Positions 52,932 through 62,524 of a stretch of DNA of 64,000 nt are shown here, one piece after another. The stretch is from Martinezella rhizogenes. Lineage in GTDB: Bacteria; Pseudomonadota; Alphaproteobacteria; Rhizobiales; Rhizobiaceae. The DNA is taken from positions 314,864 through 378,863 of the forward strand of contig NZ_JAPYZZ010000001.1 in assembly GCF_027460065.1 (NCBI RefSeq). The letters are read 5' to 3'. Under the pieces are notes generated by a model. The model did no database searches and had not been told where the DNA came from. It was given only the letters and a program-made list of their open reading frames with translations. A program made the translations under genes and the position numbers. Each line of letters begins with the position of its first letter. Positions within the stretch are counted from its first letter, which is position 1.

Positions 52932-53969
52932 TCAGATGTTGCCCGCTTCCGGACCCCAGACATCGGTCATGGCGAAACCATCGGCCAGCGGGTCGAAGGG
53001 ATCGAGGCCAACCTGGTGCAGGCCGAAGGTGAAGCCGCGCCCGGCAATGGTGGGAATGACGGCAGGACGACCCGCCACCTCGGTGACGGCGGAAAGGCCG
53101 ACATCGAATTCCGAACCGATGATCGAGCGGGATTTATATTCGTCGCCCACCTTGACCTTGCCGCGCGCATAAAGCGTGGCGAGATTGGCGGAATTGCCGG
53201 TGCCGCAGGGCGAGCGATCCGCCCGGCCCGGCCACATGGTGGTGCAAGTGCGAATGGAGCCATCCGCATCGACATCGCGGAACATCACATAGGCCACGCC
53301 TGATATGGCGGGAATTTCCGGATGAACGACCGTCATTTCACGGTTGACGAGGTCCTTTAGAGTCATGCCGGCGGCAACGAGTTTCGCGGCATTGGCCTTC
53401 TCGATGGTGAGACCGATCTGGCGAACATCAACGAGTGCATAAAAAATGCCGCCATAGGAAATGTCCATCGTCACCCTGCCCCATTCGGGCGTGTCGATGC
53501 TGACATCCAGCTCATGCACGAAGGACGGCACCATGGTCAGCTTGACCTTTTCGCAGCGCCCGTCACGGCAAGTGGCGGTGGCCTTCACCAGACCGGCGGC
53601 CGTTTCGAGAATGATAACAGTTTCAGGCTCTTGCATCTCCACCATGCCGCTCTCCAGAAGCGCGGTCGTCGCGCAGATGGAATTCGAACCCGAACTGGCG
53701 TGCGCCTGATCCGGCTGGAGAATGACGAAAGCGGCATGCGCATCCGGATGCTTCGGCGGCAGGAGGAGATTGACCGACCCCATGGGCGTGCCGCGCGGCT
53801 CCAGCGTCAGGAAGCGGCGCAAGGCTTCCCCTTGCGGATCGGTGTTCATCCAGTGAAGCTGCTCGGCCACCGTGTTGCCGGGAATTTTCGGCGCGCCGCC
53901 GGTGACGACACGGCCGATTTCGCCTTCGCAATGGACATCGAGAAGCTGGAGGGTGCGTTTCCAACGCAT
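52932..53969 (-). CDS. Proline racemase-family enzyme, Ser/Cys type (4-hydroxyproline epimerase-like)
   Basis: 345 residues. The family uses two catalytic residues in motifs near MCGHN and SPCGTG. Here the first is a serine (S93 in [12 protein letters not shown]) and the second an intact cysteine (C255 in [11 protein letters not shown]). Ser/Cys pairs are known in 4-hydroxyproline 2-epimerases and related dehydratases, so racemase of free proline is unlikely. No other hydroxyproline catabolic gene is in the window. A GntR-like repeat lies upstream. Confidence 0.85.
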   Translation of the reverse strand: MRWKRTLQLLDVHCEGEIGRVVTGGAPKIPGNTVAEQLHWMNTDPQGEALRRFLTLEPRGTPMGSVNLLLPPKHPDAHAAFVILQPDQAHASSGSNSICATTALLESGMVEMQEPETVIILETAAGLVKATATCRDGRCEKVKLTMVPSFVHELDVSIDTPEWGRVTMDISYGGIFYALVDVRQIGLTIEKANAAKLVAAGMTLKDLVNREMTVVHPEIPAISGVAYVMFRDVDADGSIRTCTTMWPGRADRSPCGTGNSANLATLYARGKVKVGDEYKSRSIIGSEFDVGLSAVTEVAGRPAVIPTIAGRGFTFGLHQVGLDPFDPLADGFAMTDVWGPEAGNI

Positions 53970-54019
53970 AGGAATCTACTCCGGAAGTTGGGTTGTTGGC
54001 CCGACCATACAGATAAAAA

Positions 54020-54036
54020 TACAAGCTGTATACAAA
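54020..54036. promoter_or_regulatory. GntR-like site upstream of the proline racemase-family gene
   Basis: Minus strand TTGTATACAGCTTGTAT: two TTGTAT in 11-bp phase overlapping a TGTATACA palindrome, about 50-65 bp before the start. This is a form seen for FadR-subfamily GntR operators. Confidence 0.4.
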
Positions 54037-54097
54037 TCTGCTGGGAGTGCAGTGACAAAAACACCTGACGTTTCCACCACCCCCGCCACATCGTGGC

Positions 54098-55420
54098 TTA
54101 GCGGCTACGGCACTCCGCCCGCTTTCGATTGGCGGCGGCATCGCAGTTGACCCTTGACGACTGAAGCGCCTGATCGTCCACCACGGAACCGGCCGTATCG
54201 CCCACCGACCCGACGGTGTTTTCGACGGAACGGCCAAGCCGCTCCACCTGCCTGCCATAATTCTCCCGCGTGCGCGGATCGAAGACCGCGATCGGCGCGC
54301 TGACCACGACGCTGGCGGCCGTTCCGACTGTTTGCGCAGCACCGATACTGACAGCACCCAACGCTTCGCCCAGACCGACGTCGGAATCCGTCACCGTCTG
54401 GCCGGCGATAAGGCGGTCGCCAATCAGGCGGACGACCTCGGGGCTCTCGGCAAATTTGCCGTGGTTCAGGCGGTCACCGGATTGCAGCTTGGTGAGATCG
54501 AGAACCGTGATGCCCGCCTTTTCCAGCTGGCTGCGATAGGGTTCCACGGAAGGATCGATCTGGCCGAGACGATCGACATTGCCGGAAATGCGGCGCGACA
54601 GGCTGAGAGCCCGGTCGTCCTGCGAGACGAAGAGCGTGAATTTGGGCGGCGTCTTGCCGAGGCTGGTGAACTGTCGGCTGAACACATCCACATCGAGATC
54701 CGGCGCGGCCAGAATGACATTGCTGATCTTCGGATCAACGCGGCCGTTGCGGATGGCCATCTGACGCAGCGCCTCCACCGCAAGCCAGGTGCCCATGGAA
54801 TGCGCCATGACGGTAACCTCGCCGATGGACTTGTCCTTGGCCAGACGCGTCAGCATCTCCTCAAGCGCATCACGCGAGTAGTTGGTGCTTTCCTTGTCGT
54901 AATTATAGTCGAAGATGCTTGCCCGCGACGGCCAGGTGAACACGACAGGCACAACATCCGTACCGGAATCATGGACGATCTGAGCGAAACGATAGACGGA
55001 TTCTTCGTAACGATTGTTGAAACCATGTACGAAGACCAGCACGCGGCGGTCTTTCGCTATGTGTTTACCGATCCAGCTTCTAGTTTCGGCTTCGGAGCGA
55101 ATAGGCTCCACCGCCACCGTGGTGAAATCCTTCAGCGGATTTGGCGGCAGCTTCTTTGGCCATTGCACCTGCCCTACCTTGCGGCTGGCGTTTGGCGGAA
55201 TGGAGATCGTGACGGCATCGACCTTCAGGCCTGTTCCGCGTTCACCGCCAAAAAGCACGGCGGCATTTTCCGATGGCGCACGCGTGGTGGCAACCAGAAG
55301 ATTGATCGGCGTCGTGCCCGCCACGGTCTGCCCCGTTGGCGTCATGACACCGATGGGACGCCCACCGCAGCCTGCGAGCAGGGCGACAATCGCAATTACG
55401 GCCACCAAGCGAATGGGCAT
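54098..55420 (-). CDS. Alpha/beta hydrolase lipoprotein (DUF900 type)
   Basis: 440 residues from ATG 55420, with AGGAG nine bases upstream; GTG 55423 is the neighbour start. Lipoprotein signal with lipobox LLAGC. Hydrolase region: RVLVFVHGFNNRYEESVYRFAQIVHD, nucleophile elbow VMAHSMGTWLAVEALRQM, and NVILAAPDLDVDVF. This is the DUF900 esterase family. The C-terminal tail (GRQVERLGRSVENTVGSVGDTAGSVVDDQ) is a helical, low-complexity extension. Substrate unknown; probably a membrane-anchored envelope enzyme. Confidence 0.88.
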   Translation of the reverse strand: MPIRLVAVIAIVALLAGCGGRPIGVMTPTGQTVAGTTPINLLVATTRAPSENAAVLFGGERGTGLKVDAVTISIPPNASRKVGQVQWPKKLPPNPLKDFTTVAVEPIRSEAETRSWIGKHIAKDRRVLVFVHGFNNRYEESVYRFAQIVHDSGTDVVPVVFTWPSRASIFDYNYDKESTNYSRDALEEMLTRLAKDKSIGEVTVMAHSMGTWLAVEALRQMAIRNGRVDPKISNVILAAPDLDVDVFSRQFTSLGKTPPKFTLFVSQDDRALSLSRRISGNVDRLGQIDPSVEPYRSQLEKAGITVLDLTKLQSGDRLNHGKFAESPEVVRLIGDRLIAGQTVTDSDVGLGEALGAVSIGAAQTVGTAASVVVSAPIAVFDPRTRENYGRQVERLGRSVENTVGSVGDTAGSVVDDQALQSSRVNCDAAANRKRAECRSR

Positions 55421-55608
55421 CACATCACTCTCCTACAACCCAGAGGCAGCCGGATAGCAGCCAGGGGAGAGGATTTTCTACCGGAGGCGGAACTGCCGCG
55501 CCAGCAACCAACGCGGAACAGCGGGCACTTTCCGCACGGGTGTGTCCAAACGGACCCAATTGCCGGGCGATTGCACCGGCAAATCGGCTGCTGGCAAAAG
55601 TGCAGGGC

Positions 55609-57105
55609 CTATCGCTGCGGCAGCATAGTGCCCCTCTCCCGAAGCGCGTTATGCCAGGACAGCGCCTCTTCGATGAGATGTGGCGTGTGCCCGCCCCGCG
55701 CCACCGCCCGCTGGTAATAATCCTTCAGCGCGTCGCGATAGCCGGGATGCACGCAGTTTGCGATGATGACTGCCGCCCGTTCGCGGGGCGCGAGACCACG
55801 CAGATCGGCAAGGCCCGTTTCGGTGACGAGAATATCAACATCGTGTTCGGTATGGTCGACATGGCTGACCATGGGCACGACGCTGGAAATGGCGCCGCCC
55901 TTGGCAATCGATTTGGTGACGAAGATCGACATATAGGCATTGCGGGCGAAATCTCCCGAGCCGCCAATGCCGTTCATCATGTGGGTTCCGCCGACATGGG
56001 TGGAATTGACGTTTCCGTAAATATCGAATTCCAGCGCCGTGTTGATACCGATGATGCCGAGCCGGCGGATAACTTCCGGATGGTTGCTGACTTCCTGCGG
56101 GCGCAGGATCAGCCTGCTCTTGTACTCGGCCAATCTCGGCATCACCTGCGCATTCATGGCGGAAGAGAGCGTGATCGACGAACCGGAGGCGAAGGTCAGC
56201 TTACCCGCATCGAAAAGTTCGAAGGTCGAATCCTGCAGGACCTCCGAATACATTTTGAGATCGTGAAACGGCGTATCGATGAACCCGTGCATCACGGCAT
56301 TGGCGATGGTGCCGATGCCAGCCTGGAGTGGCTGGAGTTCATGGGTCATGCGGCCGTGGCGCACTTCGTTCAGCAGGAATTCGGTGAGATAGCCGGCAAT
56401 CGCCTTGGTCTCGTCATCGGGCGGCAGCACCGTTGAAAAACTGTCGCTCTTGTCGCTCAGCACGATTGCGGCGATTTTTTCCGGCGGCACCGGAATGAAT
56501 GGCAGGCCGACACGGCTATCCGTCGCAACCACGGGGATGGGCATGCGGGTCGGGCGCTTGGCGGGAATGAAGATGTCGTGCAGCCCCTCCAGCACTTCGG
56601 GCTGCGACAGGTTGATCTCGACGATGACCTTGTCGGCCAGAATAGCGAAGCTCGCGGAATTGCCGACCGAGGTGGTGGGCACAATACCGCCCTCCGCCGT
56701 AATCGCTACCGCCTCAACGATGGCGATATCGACTCCATGGATCTGACCGCCGCGCAGTTGCTCCACCGTTTCGGACAGATGCTGATCGATGAACATCACC
56801 TTGCCGTCATTGATTGCTTTGCGCAAAGCCGGATCGGACTGGAACGGCATGCGGCGTGCCAGCATGCCGGCCTCGACCATGGTTTTATCGAGATCGTTGC
56901 CGAGGGAAGCGCCGGTCATCAGGGTAATTTTCATGGGGTTCGTCTTGGCGCGCTCGGCCAGCGCCAGCGGCACGGCCTTGGCTTCGCCGGCGCGCGTAAA
57001 ACCGCTCATGCCCACCGTCATGCCATCCTGAATGAGACTGGCGGCCTCTTCGGCGCTGACGATCCTGTTCAAGAGGGACGCGTTGCGGATACGCTTTTCA
57101 AGCAT
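55609..57105 (-). CDS. Succinyl-CoA:acetate CoA-transferase / acetyl-CoA hydrolase
   Basis: 498 residues from ATG 57105, with GGAG upstream. Class I CoA-transferase of the AarC/Ach1 type: DGMTVGMSGFTRAGEAKAVP at the start, then ITLMTGASLGNDLD, TTSVGNSASFAILADKVIVEIN, HVGGTHMMNGIGGSGDFARNAYMSIF. Family members move CoA between succinate and acetate or hydrolyse acetyl-CoA. Upstream is a 20-bp palindrome and an overlapping FNR/FixK-type box, so expression may rise under low oxygen. Name aarC is possible but the exact reaction is unproven. Confidence 0.9.
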   Translation of the reverse strand: MLEKRIRNASLLNRIVSAEEAASLIQDGMTVGMSGFTRAGEAKAVPLALAERAKTNPMKITLMTGASLGNDLDKTMVEAGMLARRMPFQSDPALRKAINDGKVMFIDQHLSETVEQLRGGQIHGVDIAIVEAVAITAEGGIVPTTSVGNSASFAILADKVIVEINLSQPEVLEGLHDIFIPAKRPTRMPIPVVATDSRVGLPFIPVPPEKIAAIVLSDKSDSFSTVLPPDDETKAIAGYLTEFLLNEVRHGRMTHELQPLQAGIGTIANAVMHGFIDTPFHDLKMYSEVLQDSTFELFDAGKLTFASGSSITLSSAMNAQVMPRLAEYKSRLILRPQEVSNHPEVIRRLGIIGINTALEFDIYGNVNSTHVGGTHMMNGIGGSGDFARNAYMSIFVTKSIAKGGAISSVVPMVSHVDHTEHDVDILVTETGLADLRGLAPRERAAVIIANCVHPGYRDALKDYYQRAVARGGHTPHLIEEALSWHNALRERGTMLPQR

Positions 57106-57176
57106 GCACTTCTCCATGATCTGTCATCACGATGGCACGGCATTTGGTTGGCCACCTCTGGGGCGACTATGGCGTG

Positions 57177-57207
57177 CAGTTTCATCGATGAAACTGACAT
57201 AGATCAA
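57177..57207. promoter_or_regulatory. 20-bp perfect palindrome plus FNR/FixK-type box upstream of the CoA-transferase
   Basis: CAGTTTCATCGATGAAACTG (57177-57196) is a perfect 20-bp palindrome. On the minus strand TTGATCTATGTCAG (57207-57194) matches TTGAT-N4-GTCAA with one mismatch and overlaps the palindrome by three bases. Both lie 72-102 bp before the start. The remaining gap (57208-57402, towards the phosphodiesterase stop) shows nothing recognisable. Confidence 0.55.
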
Positions 57208-57402
57208 GGGTGTGAACGCAACCATGGCTTTCGCACCTCAAATCCCGTTCACAAATCGCAAGTGACGCATCGGCGCGACAGGCTGTGAGGTCTTCAGACC
57301 ATCGCAGCCTCCTGATCGGCACAAGGCTTCCGCCAAGCCTCTCCGTCGCCGGCGAGCGACGAGGCGGAGGCGCCTCATCGCAGCCCAAAAAATCGCCCTG
57401 CG

Positions 57403-58203
57403 TCAGGGGCCTTCGCAGATCGGTGCCTGGCCCAGAACGGGCTGCCCAACTTCCGCGTCATAGGCACGCAGGCCGAATGCACCGAGGCTTATGACCCGGT
57501 AACAGGGATTGCCGCCCGTCCAGAGTGGATCAACAACATCGATATCGGTGATGAAACGATGCGCGCAGGCCTGACCGGAACTATAGGCAATGCCCTCCGC
57601 CGTCGTACCTGCCATCGGCACATGGATATGGCCAAAAATAATATGGCGTATGCCAGCCGGATGGGCAGCAAGACGACGCATGACAGCGCCGTCATCATGC
57701 ATGCCGATATGTTCGAAATGCCGGATGCCACAATCCATCGGGGAATGATGAACGAACACCGTTACCGGCAGATCGCCAGCGCTTTCCAGCGCACTCTCCA
57801 GCCATGCCAGACGATCCGCGCCATAGATACCGCCGATGACATCGGCTTCATGGCTGTCGAGAAACAGCAGGCGGCCGAAATCTGTATCGATGAAGGACTG
57901 GATATAGCCATTATCGTCGCGCGGCTGCTCCGGAAAGGCCGCCACGAATTCAGGGCGACGATCATGATTGCCGAGCATCAACCGCACGGGCATGGCGACC
58001 GGCGCAAGGATATCGCGCAGCAGCTCATAGGCTTCCGGCTCGCCGTAATTGCAGAGATCGCCCGTCATGACAAGAAGATCGGCGTCGGCATGTTTTTCGA
58101 CGATATCGGCCACTGCCGCGCGCAGCTGCTTTTCCGGGTCGACGCCGTTTATCGCGATACCGGGCGGCAGAAGATGGGTGTCGGTGATCTGGATGATCTT
58201 CAT
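57403..58203 (-). CDS. Calcineurin-like phosphodiesterase (GpdQ/CpdA type)
   Basis: 266 residues from ATG 58203, with AGGA eight bases upstream. Metallophosphoesterase motifs: D8-x-H10 in QITDTHLL, D49 in MTGDLCNYGE, GNHD (78-81), HH in VFVHHSPMD, and GHIHVP. Size and gene context fit GpdQ-type glycerophosphodiesterases, which release glycerol-3-phosphate from glycerophosphodiesters; cyclic-AMP phosphodiesterases share the fold. It is the last gene after a UgpBAEC-like transporter on the same strand, 66 bp from the binding-protein stop. Confidence 0.9.
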   Translation of the reverse strand: MKIIQITDTHLLPPGIAINGVDPEKQLRAAVADIVEKHADADLLVMTGDLCNYGEPEAYELLRDILAPVAMPVRLMLGNHDRRPEFVAAFPEQPRDDNGYIQSFIDTDFGRLLFLDSHEADVIGGIYGADRLAWLESALESAGDLPVTVFVHHSPMDCGIRHFEHIGMHDDGAVMRRLAAHPAGIRHIIFGHIHVPMAGTTAEGIAYSSGQACAHRFITDIDVVDPLWTGGNPCYRVISLGAFGLRAYDAEVGQPVLGQAPICEGP

Positions 58204-58268
58204 TATCATTTTCCTGCGCAAAATGGCTGCGGGAACGGATTTCCCCGCAGCCTCTTTTATGGCTCTGC

Positions 58269-59561
58269 TTATTTCAGCAGGGCGTTGGTCTGCTCGACGA
58301 TCTGCTTGAGACCGGCTTCCGGCGTGACTTCACCGCGCATGACCGTGCCGATGATGTCGCGCTGGGTGCGCCAGATGCGGACGGAATCGCCGCCCGGATA
58401 ACCGGCCCAGGGCAGAGAACGATCGGCCTGAAGCGAAGCGGTCTTCACATTCGGGTTCTCGACATAATAAGGGGCAAGGAAGTCCGGGCCGGTTGCCAGC
58501 TTGTTGGTCGGCAGATAGCCGGTGATGCGAACGATGGTGTTCTGCGCTTCCGGACCGGTGATCCACTTCAGGTATTTCCAGGCAGCATCCTGCTTGGCCT
58601 TTTCCTGCGTCAGGATGACGGCGGAGTTGCCGCCGGTCGGCACACCGCCCTTTTCCTTGTTGTCGAGCGGGAAGGTTGCCGTCTTCAGCTTGAAGCGGTC
58701 GCCGACCAGACCCTGGATCGTCTGAACGTGAGCGGGCGTCGAGAAGATGAAGCCCGTGAGGCCTGCGCCGAACTGCTGGCGCGACTGGTCCCAGTCGAGC
58801 AGGTTCTGGCCACCTTCGGTGACGAACTGGCGGGTCATCTTCAGGGCGTTGAGGCCGATCTCGTTGTCGAAGGCAACGGTCTTGGTCTTGTCGTCGACGA
58901 GCTTGCCGCCCTGTTCGACGACGAGCGCCTGCCACAACCAGTCATCCGGCCAGCCGTTGATATCGTAGCTCATGCCGGCGAATTTCGGGTCGAGAGCCTT
59001 GATCTTCTTGGCGAGAGCAATGAGCTCCGGGAAGGTCGTCGGCATCTTGTCCGGGTCGCCGCCAGCCTTGGTGACGAGGTCGGAGTTGATGTAGATGATC
59101 GGCGAGGAAGCATTGACGGGCAGGCCGTATTGCTTGCCATCGATCTGGCCGAGTGCGGCCATCTTCGGGCTGTAGTTCTTGTCGAGGAAGGCCTGACCGC
59201 CTTCAGCCTGAATGAACGGGCCGAGATCGGTGATCTGGTTGCGCGGTGCAAGCGTGTGAACCAGTTCCGCCGTCAGATTGTAGCCGGAGAAATAAACGTC
59301 CGGCAGATTACCCGTGACGGCAGAGCGCAGAACCTGCTGCTGGCCTTCGTTATAACCGGCGGCCGGAGCGAGGAAGTTGATCTTCACATCAGGGTTCTTC
59401 TTCATGAATTCATCGGCCAGCGGCTGATGGAATTTCGTGAAACCCGGCAGGTTGTAAAGAACGTTGAGCGTGATTTCGTTGGCCAGAACCGGCTGTGCGA
59501 GGCCAGCAAAAGCCATGCCAAGAGCCAGACCGCCCATCACGGCGCGTCGGTTGAGTTTCAT
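58269..59561 (-). CDS. ABC transporter sugar/glycerol-phosphate-type binding protein
   Basis: 430 residues with a Tat/Sec-like signal (LNRRAVMGGLALGMAFAGLAQPVLANE; RR present). The fold is extracellular solute-binding family 1: LNVLYNLPGFTKFHQPLADEF, GNLPDVYFSGYNL, KQYGLPVNASSPIIYINSDL, GGVPTGGNSAVILTQEKAKQDAAWKYLKWITGPEAQ. Similar in layout to UgpB. Substrate cannot be fixed from sequence; the downstream phosphodiesterase points to glycerol-phosphate compounds. Confidence 0.88.
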   Translation of the reverse strand: MKLNRRAVMGGLALGMAFAGLAQPVLANEITLNVLYNLPGFTKFHQPLADEFMKKNPDVKINFLAPAAGYNEGQQQVLRSAVTGNLPDVYFSGYNLTAELVHTLAPRNQITDLGPFIQAEGGQAFLDKNYSPKMAALGQIDGKQYGLPVNASSPIIYINSDLVTKAGGDPDKMPTTFPELIALAKKIKALDPKFAGMSYDINGWPDDWLWQALVVEQGGKLVDDKTKTVAFDNEIGLNALKMTRQFVTEGGQNLLDWDQSRQQFGAGLTGFIFSTPAHVQTIQGLVGDRFKLKTATFPLDNKEKGGVPTGGNSAVILTQEKAKQDAAWKYLKWITGPEAQNTIVRITGYLPTNKLATGPDFLAPYYVENPNVKTASLQADRSLPWAGYPGGDSVRIWRTQRDIIGTVMRGEVTPEAGLKQIVEQTNALLK

Positions 59562-59603
59562 GTCAGTCTCCAGAAAGGTTGGGAGGAGGAAGTCTGAACG
59601 GCA

Positions 59604-60425
59604 TCACTTGACGCCGGTCATGGTAATACCGGCGATGAAGTGCCGCCGTGCGAGGAGGAAGCACAGCACCATCGGCGCGGTAATCAGTGTGGCGCCCGCC
59701 ATCAGCGCACCGTAGTTCGCGCCGGATTCGACATCGGCGAAAAGCATCATGCCAAGCGGCGGCGGGGCGAGATTGGTGTCGGAGATGACGATCATCGGCC
59801 AATAGAGATCGTTCCAGTGGGCAACGAGTGAAAAGATCGAGAAAGCCGCAAGCGACGGCAGCGAACCGCGAAGCACCAGCCCCCAGCAGATCTCCATTTC
59901 CGAAAAACCGTCCATGCGGGCAGCCTCGATGATTTCATCCGGGTAGCTGCGGAAGGACTGGTTGAACAGGAAGATGGCGAAAACCGACAGGAAGAACGGC
60001 ATCATCATCGCGAAATAGGTGTTCAAAAGTTGCGTCTTGGCCAGCCCGACAAAGAGCGGCAGCGCGAGCGCCTGGATGGGTACGCAGAGTGCCGCGATGA
60101 CGAGACCCAGCAGCAGCTTGCGTCCGGGAAAGCGGAGTTTTGCCAGAGCATAGGCCGCCGGAACCGATGTGAGTATTTGCACGACGAGAATACCGACACA
60201 GACGATGACGCCGTTCAGCATGAAACGGCCCATCGGCACCTGTCCCGCCGCCCGGGCATAATTATCGGCCGCGTCGAATTTCTGCGGGATGGGCCAGAGC
60301 GAGACGTCGAATATTTCCGCCGGCGAGCGGATCGACGTCAGGGCCATCCAGTAGAATGGCAGGAGCATCACGAAAGCGCCGAGCGCTAGGACGAGATGGG
60401 GGAAATATTTGCGGAATACGACCAT
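59604..60425 (-). CDS. ABC transporter permease (MalG/UgpE type)
   Basis: 273 residues with six membrane helices. EAA loop: SFRSYPDEIIEAARMDGFSEMEICWGLVLRGSLPSLAAF, and the N-terminal LLPFYWMALTSIRSPAEIF typical of carbohydrate ABC permeases of the second type. The gene overlaps the next permease gene by one base (60425 is shared), so the two are translated together. Part of the four-component importer ending with the phosphodiesterase. Confidence 0.93.
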   Translation of the reverse strand: MVVFRKYFPHLVLALGAFVMLLPFYWMALTSIRSPAEIFDVSLWPIPQKFDAADNYARAAGQVPMGRFMLNGVIVCVGILVVQILTSVPAAYALAKLRFPGRKLLLGLVIAALCVPIQALALPLFVGLAKTQLLNTYFAMMMPFFLSVFAIFLFNQSFRSYPDEIIEAARMDGFSEMEICWGLVLRGSLPSLAAFSIFSLVAHWNDLYWPMIVISDTNLAPPPLGMMLFADVESGANYGALMAGATLITAPMVLCFLLARRHFIAGITMTGVK

Positions 60426-61351
60426 CAGTAGTGCACCTTCCGGTCCATATGCAGCGTCTGGCCAATCGACAGGATCAGCACAATCACGAGGAAGATGATC
60501 GTCAGCGCGGCGGCATAACCGGTGTTGGAATATTCGAAACCTTCGAGATAAAGATCGAACAGCAGGGTTTCCGAACCGGAGCGGCCCTTGGTCAGCACGG
60601 CAACCGTCTCAAACACCTTGAAGGCGGAGATGGAGGTGGTGACCACCACGAACATGGTCGTCGGCCCCAGCATCGGCCATGTCACTGTCAGGAACCGGTC
60701 GACCGGGTTCTTCGCGCCATCCAGCCGCGCCGCCTCGTGCAGATCCTTCGAAATGGCGGTGAGGCCGGCGAGGAAGAGCACCATATTGAAGCCCAGAACC
60801 TGCCAGATGCCGATCAGCGCCATGGTGGGAATGAGGAGAACGGGGTTGGAGAGAAAGGCGACAGGCTCGAAACCCAGCCATTTGATCGCCGCGTTCACCG
60901 GACCGAGCGAAGGGTGCAACAGGAATTGCCACACCGTCGCCATGGCGACGAGGGTTGCGGTGACGGGAAGGAAATAGGCCACTTCCCAGAAGGCGCGGCT
61001 GCGTTTGCGGTTATAGACCAGCAGAGCCACCCCGAGCGCGAGGAACACGCCAAAGGGAATGACGATGATCGCATAGATGGCGGTATTCGCCAGCGCGCGC
61101 AGGAAAACCGTATCCTGAAACGCCTTCACGAAATTGCCGAGGCCAACGAAGCGGGTGGAGAGTGCTCCAAGCTGGTAATCAGTGACGGAAAAACCGGCAA
61201 GAACGAGCATCGGAACGATATAGATGGCCAGCAGCAGCAGGCCAGCGGGCGCCGCGAACATCAGGCCGCGCCACATCATCCGCCGGTCCGCCTTCGGCAG
61301 GCGCGGGCGGGACCTGGCACGCAGGGGCGTGGAAATATCGACAGCCGTCAT
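60425..61351 (-). CDS. ABC transporter permease (MalF/UgpA type)
   Basis: 308 residues. Six helices; EAA loop in GLTAISKDLHEAARLDGAKNPVDRFLTVTWPMLGPTTM. N-terminal LFAAPAGLLLLAIYIVPMLVLAGFSVTDY is characteristic of the first permease of carbohydrate importers. Overlaps the ATPase stop by four bases and the next permease by one, giving a tightly coupled operon. Confidence 0.93.
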   Translation of the reverse strand: MTAVDISTPLRARSRPRLPKADRRMMWRGLMFAAPAGLLLLAIYIVPMLVLAGFSVTDYQLGALSTRFVGLGNFVKAFQDTVFLRALANTAIYAIIVIPFGVFLALGVALLVYNRKRSRAFWEVAYFLPVTATLVAMATVWQFLLHPSLGPVNAAIKWLGFEPVAFLSNPVLLIPTMALIGIWQVLGFNMVLFLAGLTAISKDLHEAARLDGAKNPVDRFLTVTWPMLGPTTMFVVVTTSISAFKVFETVAVLTKGRSGSETLLFDLYLEGFEYSNTGYAAALTIIFLVIVLILSIGQTLHMDRKVHY

Positions 61352-62493
61352 GCCGGCACCCGTTCACGCACCGTCACCTTGCGGCGCAGGCCATCAGCCG
61401 CGAAAAGATGCGCGCGATCCGGCGCGAAACCCAGATTCATCATGCCATTTGCATCGGCGCCCAGCACCTCACCCGCGCCCTGGCGAAGGGTGATGGCGAC
61501 TGTCTCGTCGCTGAGCAGGCGGCAGCTCACGAAACGGTCGGCGCCGTGGGTTTCGCTGCGCACCACGCGGACAGTGAAACCTTCTTCGCCCGGACGCAGA
61601 TCCTCGGCGCGAAGGCCGAGCGTCGCCGGGCCGGCATCGCAGCCCGCACCATCGATGCCAAGATCGCGTCCAAAGGCCGTGACCTTACCCTGCGCATCGA
61701 TTTCGACCGGCAGGAGGTTGATCGATGGCGTGCCGATAAACCGTGCGACGGTCAGTGTCGCGGGTTTGCGGTAAAGCTCGTCAGGCGTACCGAGCTGTTC
61801 GATGCGCCCTTCCGACATCAGCGCGATGCGGTCAGACATGGTCATGGCTTCGATCTGATCATGGGTGACATAGATGAAGGTCGCGCCGAGCCGGCGGTGC
61901 AGGCCCGCCAGTTCCTCGCGCATATGGGCGCGGAGCTTGGCATCGAGGTTGGAAAGCGGCTCATCCATCAGGAAGGCTGCGGGCGAACGCACCAGCGCCC
62001 GCGCAAGCGCCACACGCTGGCGCTGGCCGCCGGAAAGCTGCGCCGGCTTGCGATCCAGCAGATGCGCGATCTGCAGCGTCTCGGCCGCCTGTTCTACGGC
62101 GGCATCGATCTGCTTCAATGTTTCCGCGGGCGCTGCAAAACGCCCGATCAACGGCAGGCGGGCGGCGAAAGGCAGGCGCCGCATGCGCAGCGGTGTCGCG
62201 ATGTTCTGGCGCACGCTCATATGCGGATAAAGCGCATAGGACTGGAACACCATCGCCAGATTGCGATCACTCGGATCGATCTCCGTCACATCCTGCCCGC
62301 CGATCGAGACCGAACCGCGGTCCGGCGATTCCAGGCCCGCGATGATGCGCAGCAGCGTGGACTTGCCGCAGCCCGACATGCCAACGAGGGAGAGGAATTC
62401 GCCCGGACGAATGGAAAGATCGATCTCTTTCAGAACATCGTCAGCCCCGAAGCCCTTGCCGATTCCTGAAAGTTCAAGTGATTGTGGCGTCAT
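61348..62493 (-). CDS. ABC transporter ATPase (UgpC/MalK type)
   Basis: 381 residues from ATG 62493, with AGGAG upstream; an upstream in-frame ATG (62625) would add 44 unconserved residues. Walker A GMSGCGKST at 38-46, Q-loop MVFQSYALYPHMS, signature LSGGQRQRVALARAL, Walker B FLMDEPLSNLD, and a C-terminal OB/TOBE part (GTPSINLLPVEI and beyond). First gene of the ATPase-permease-permease-binding protein-phosphodiesterase operon; a 17-bp palindrome lies upstream. Confidence 0.93.
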   Translation of the reverse strand: MTPQSLELSGIGKGFGADDVLKEIDLSIRPGEFLSLVGMSGCGKSTLLRIIAGLESPDRGSVSIGGQDVTEIDPSDRNLAMVFQSYALYPHMSVRQNIATPLRMRRLPFAARLPLIGRFAAPAETLKQIDAAVEQAAETLQIAHLLDRKPAQLSGGQRQRVALARALVRSPAAFLMDEPLSNLDAKLRAHMREELAGLHRRLGATFIYVTHDQIEAMTMSDRIALMSEGRIEQLGTPDELYRKPATLTVARFIGTPSINLLPVEIDAQGKVTAFGRDLGIDGAGCDAGPATLGLRAEDLRPGEEGFTVRVVRSETHGADRFVSCRLLSDETVAITLRQGAGEVLGADANGMMNLGFAPDRAHLFAADGLRRKVTVRERVPA

Positions 62494-62524
62494 TCTGCGC
62501 TCCTTTTCTGAAGCGCATATGCTT

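Noticed and set aside
60356-61774. Plus-strand open frame of 472 codons opposite the ABC permeases
   Set aside because: Both permeases and the ATPase on the minus strand are complete; the antisense translation is highly charged with no recognisable domain.
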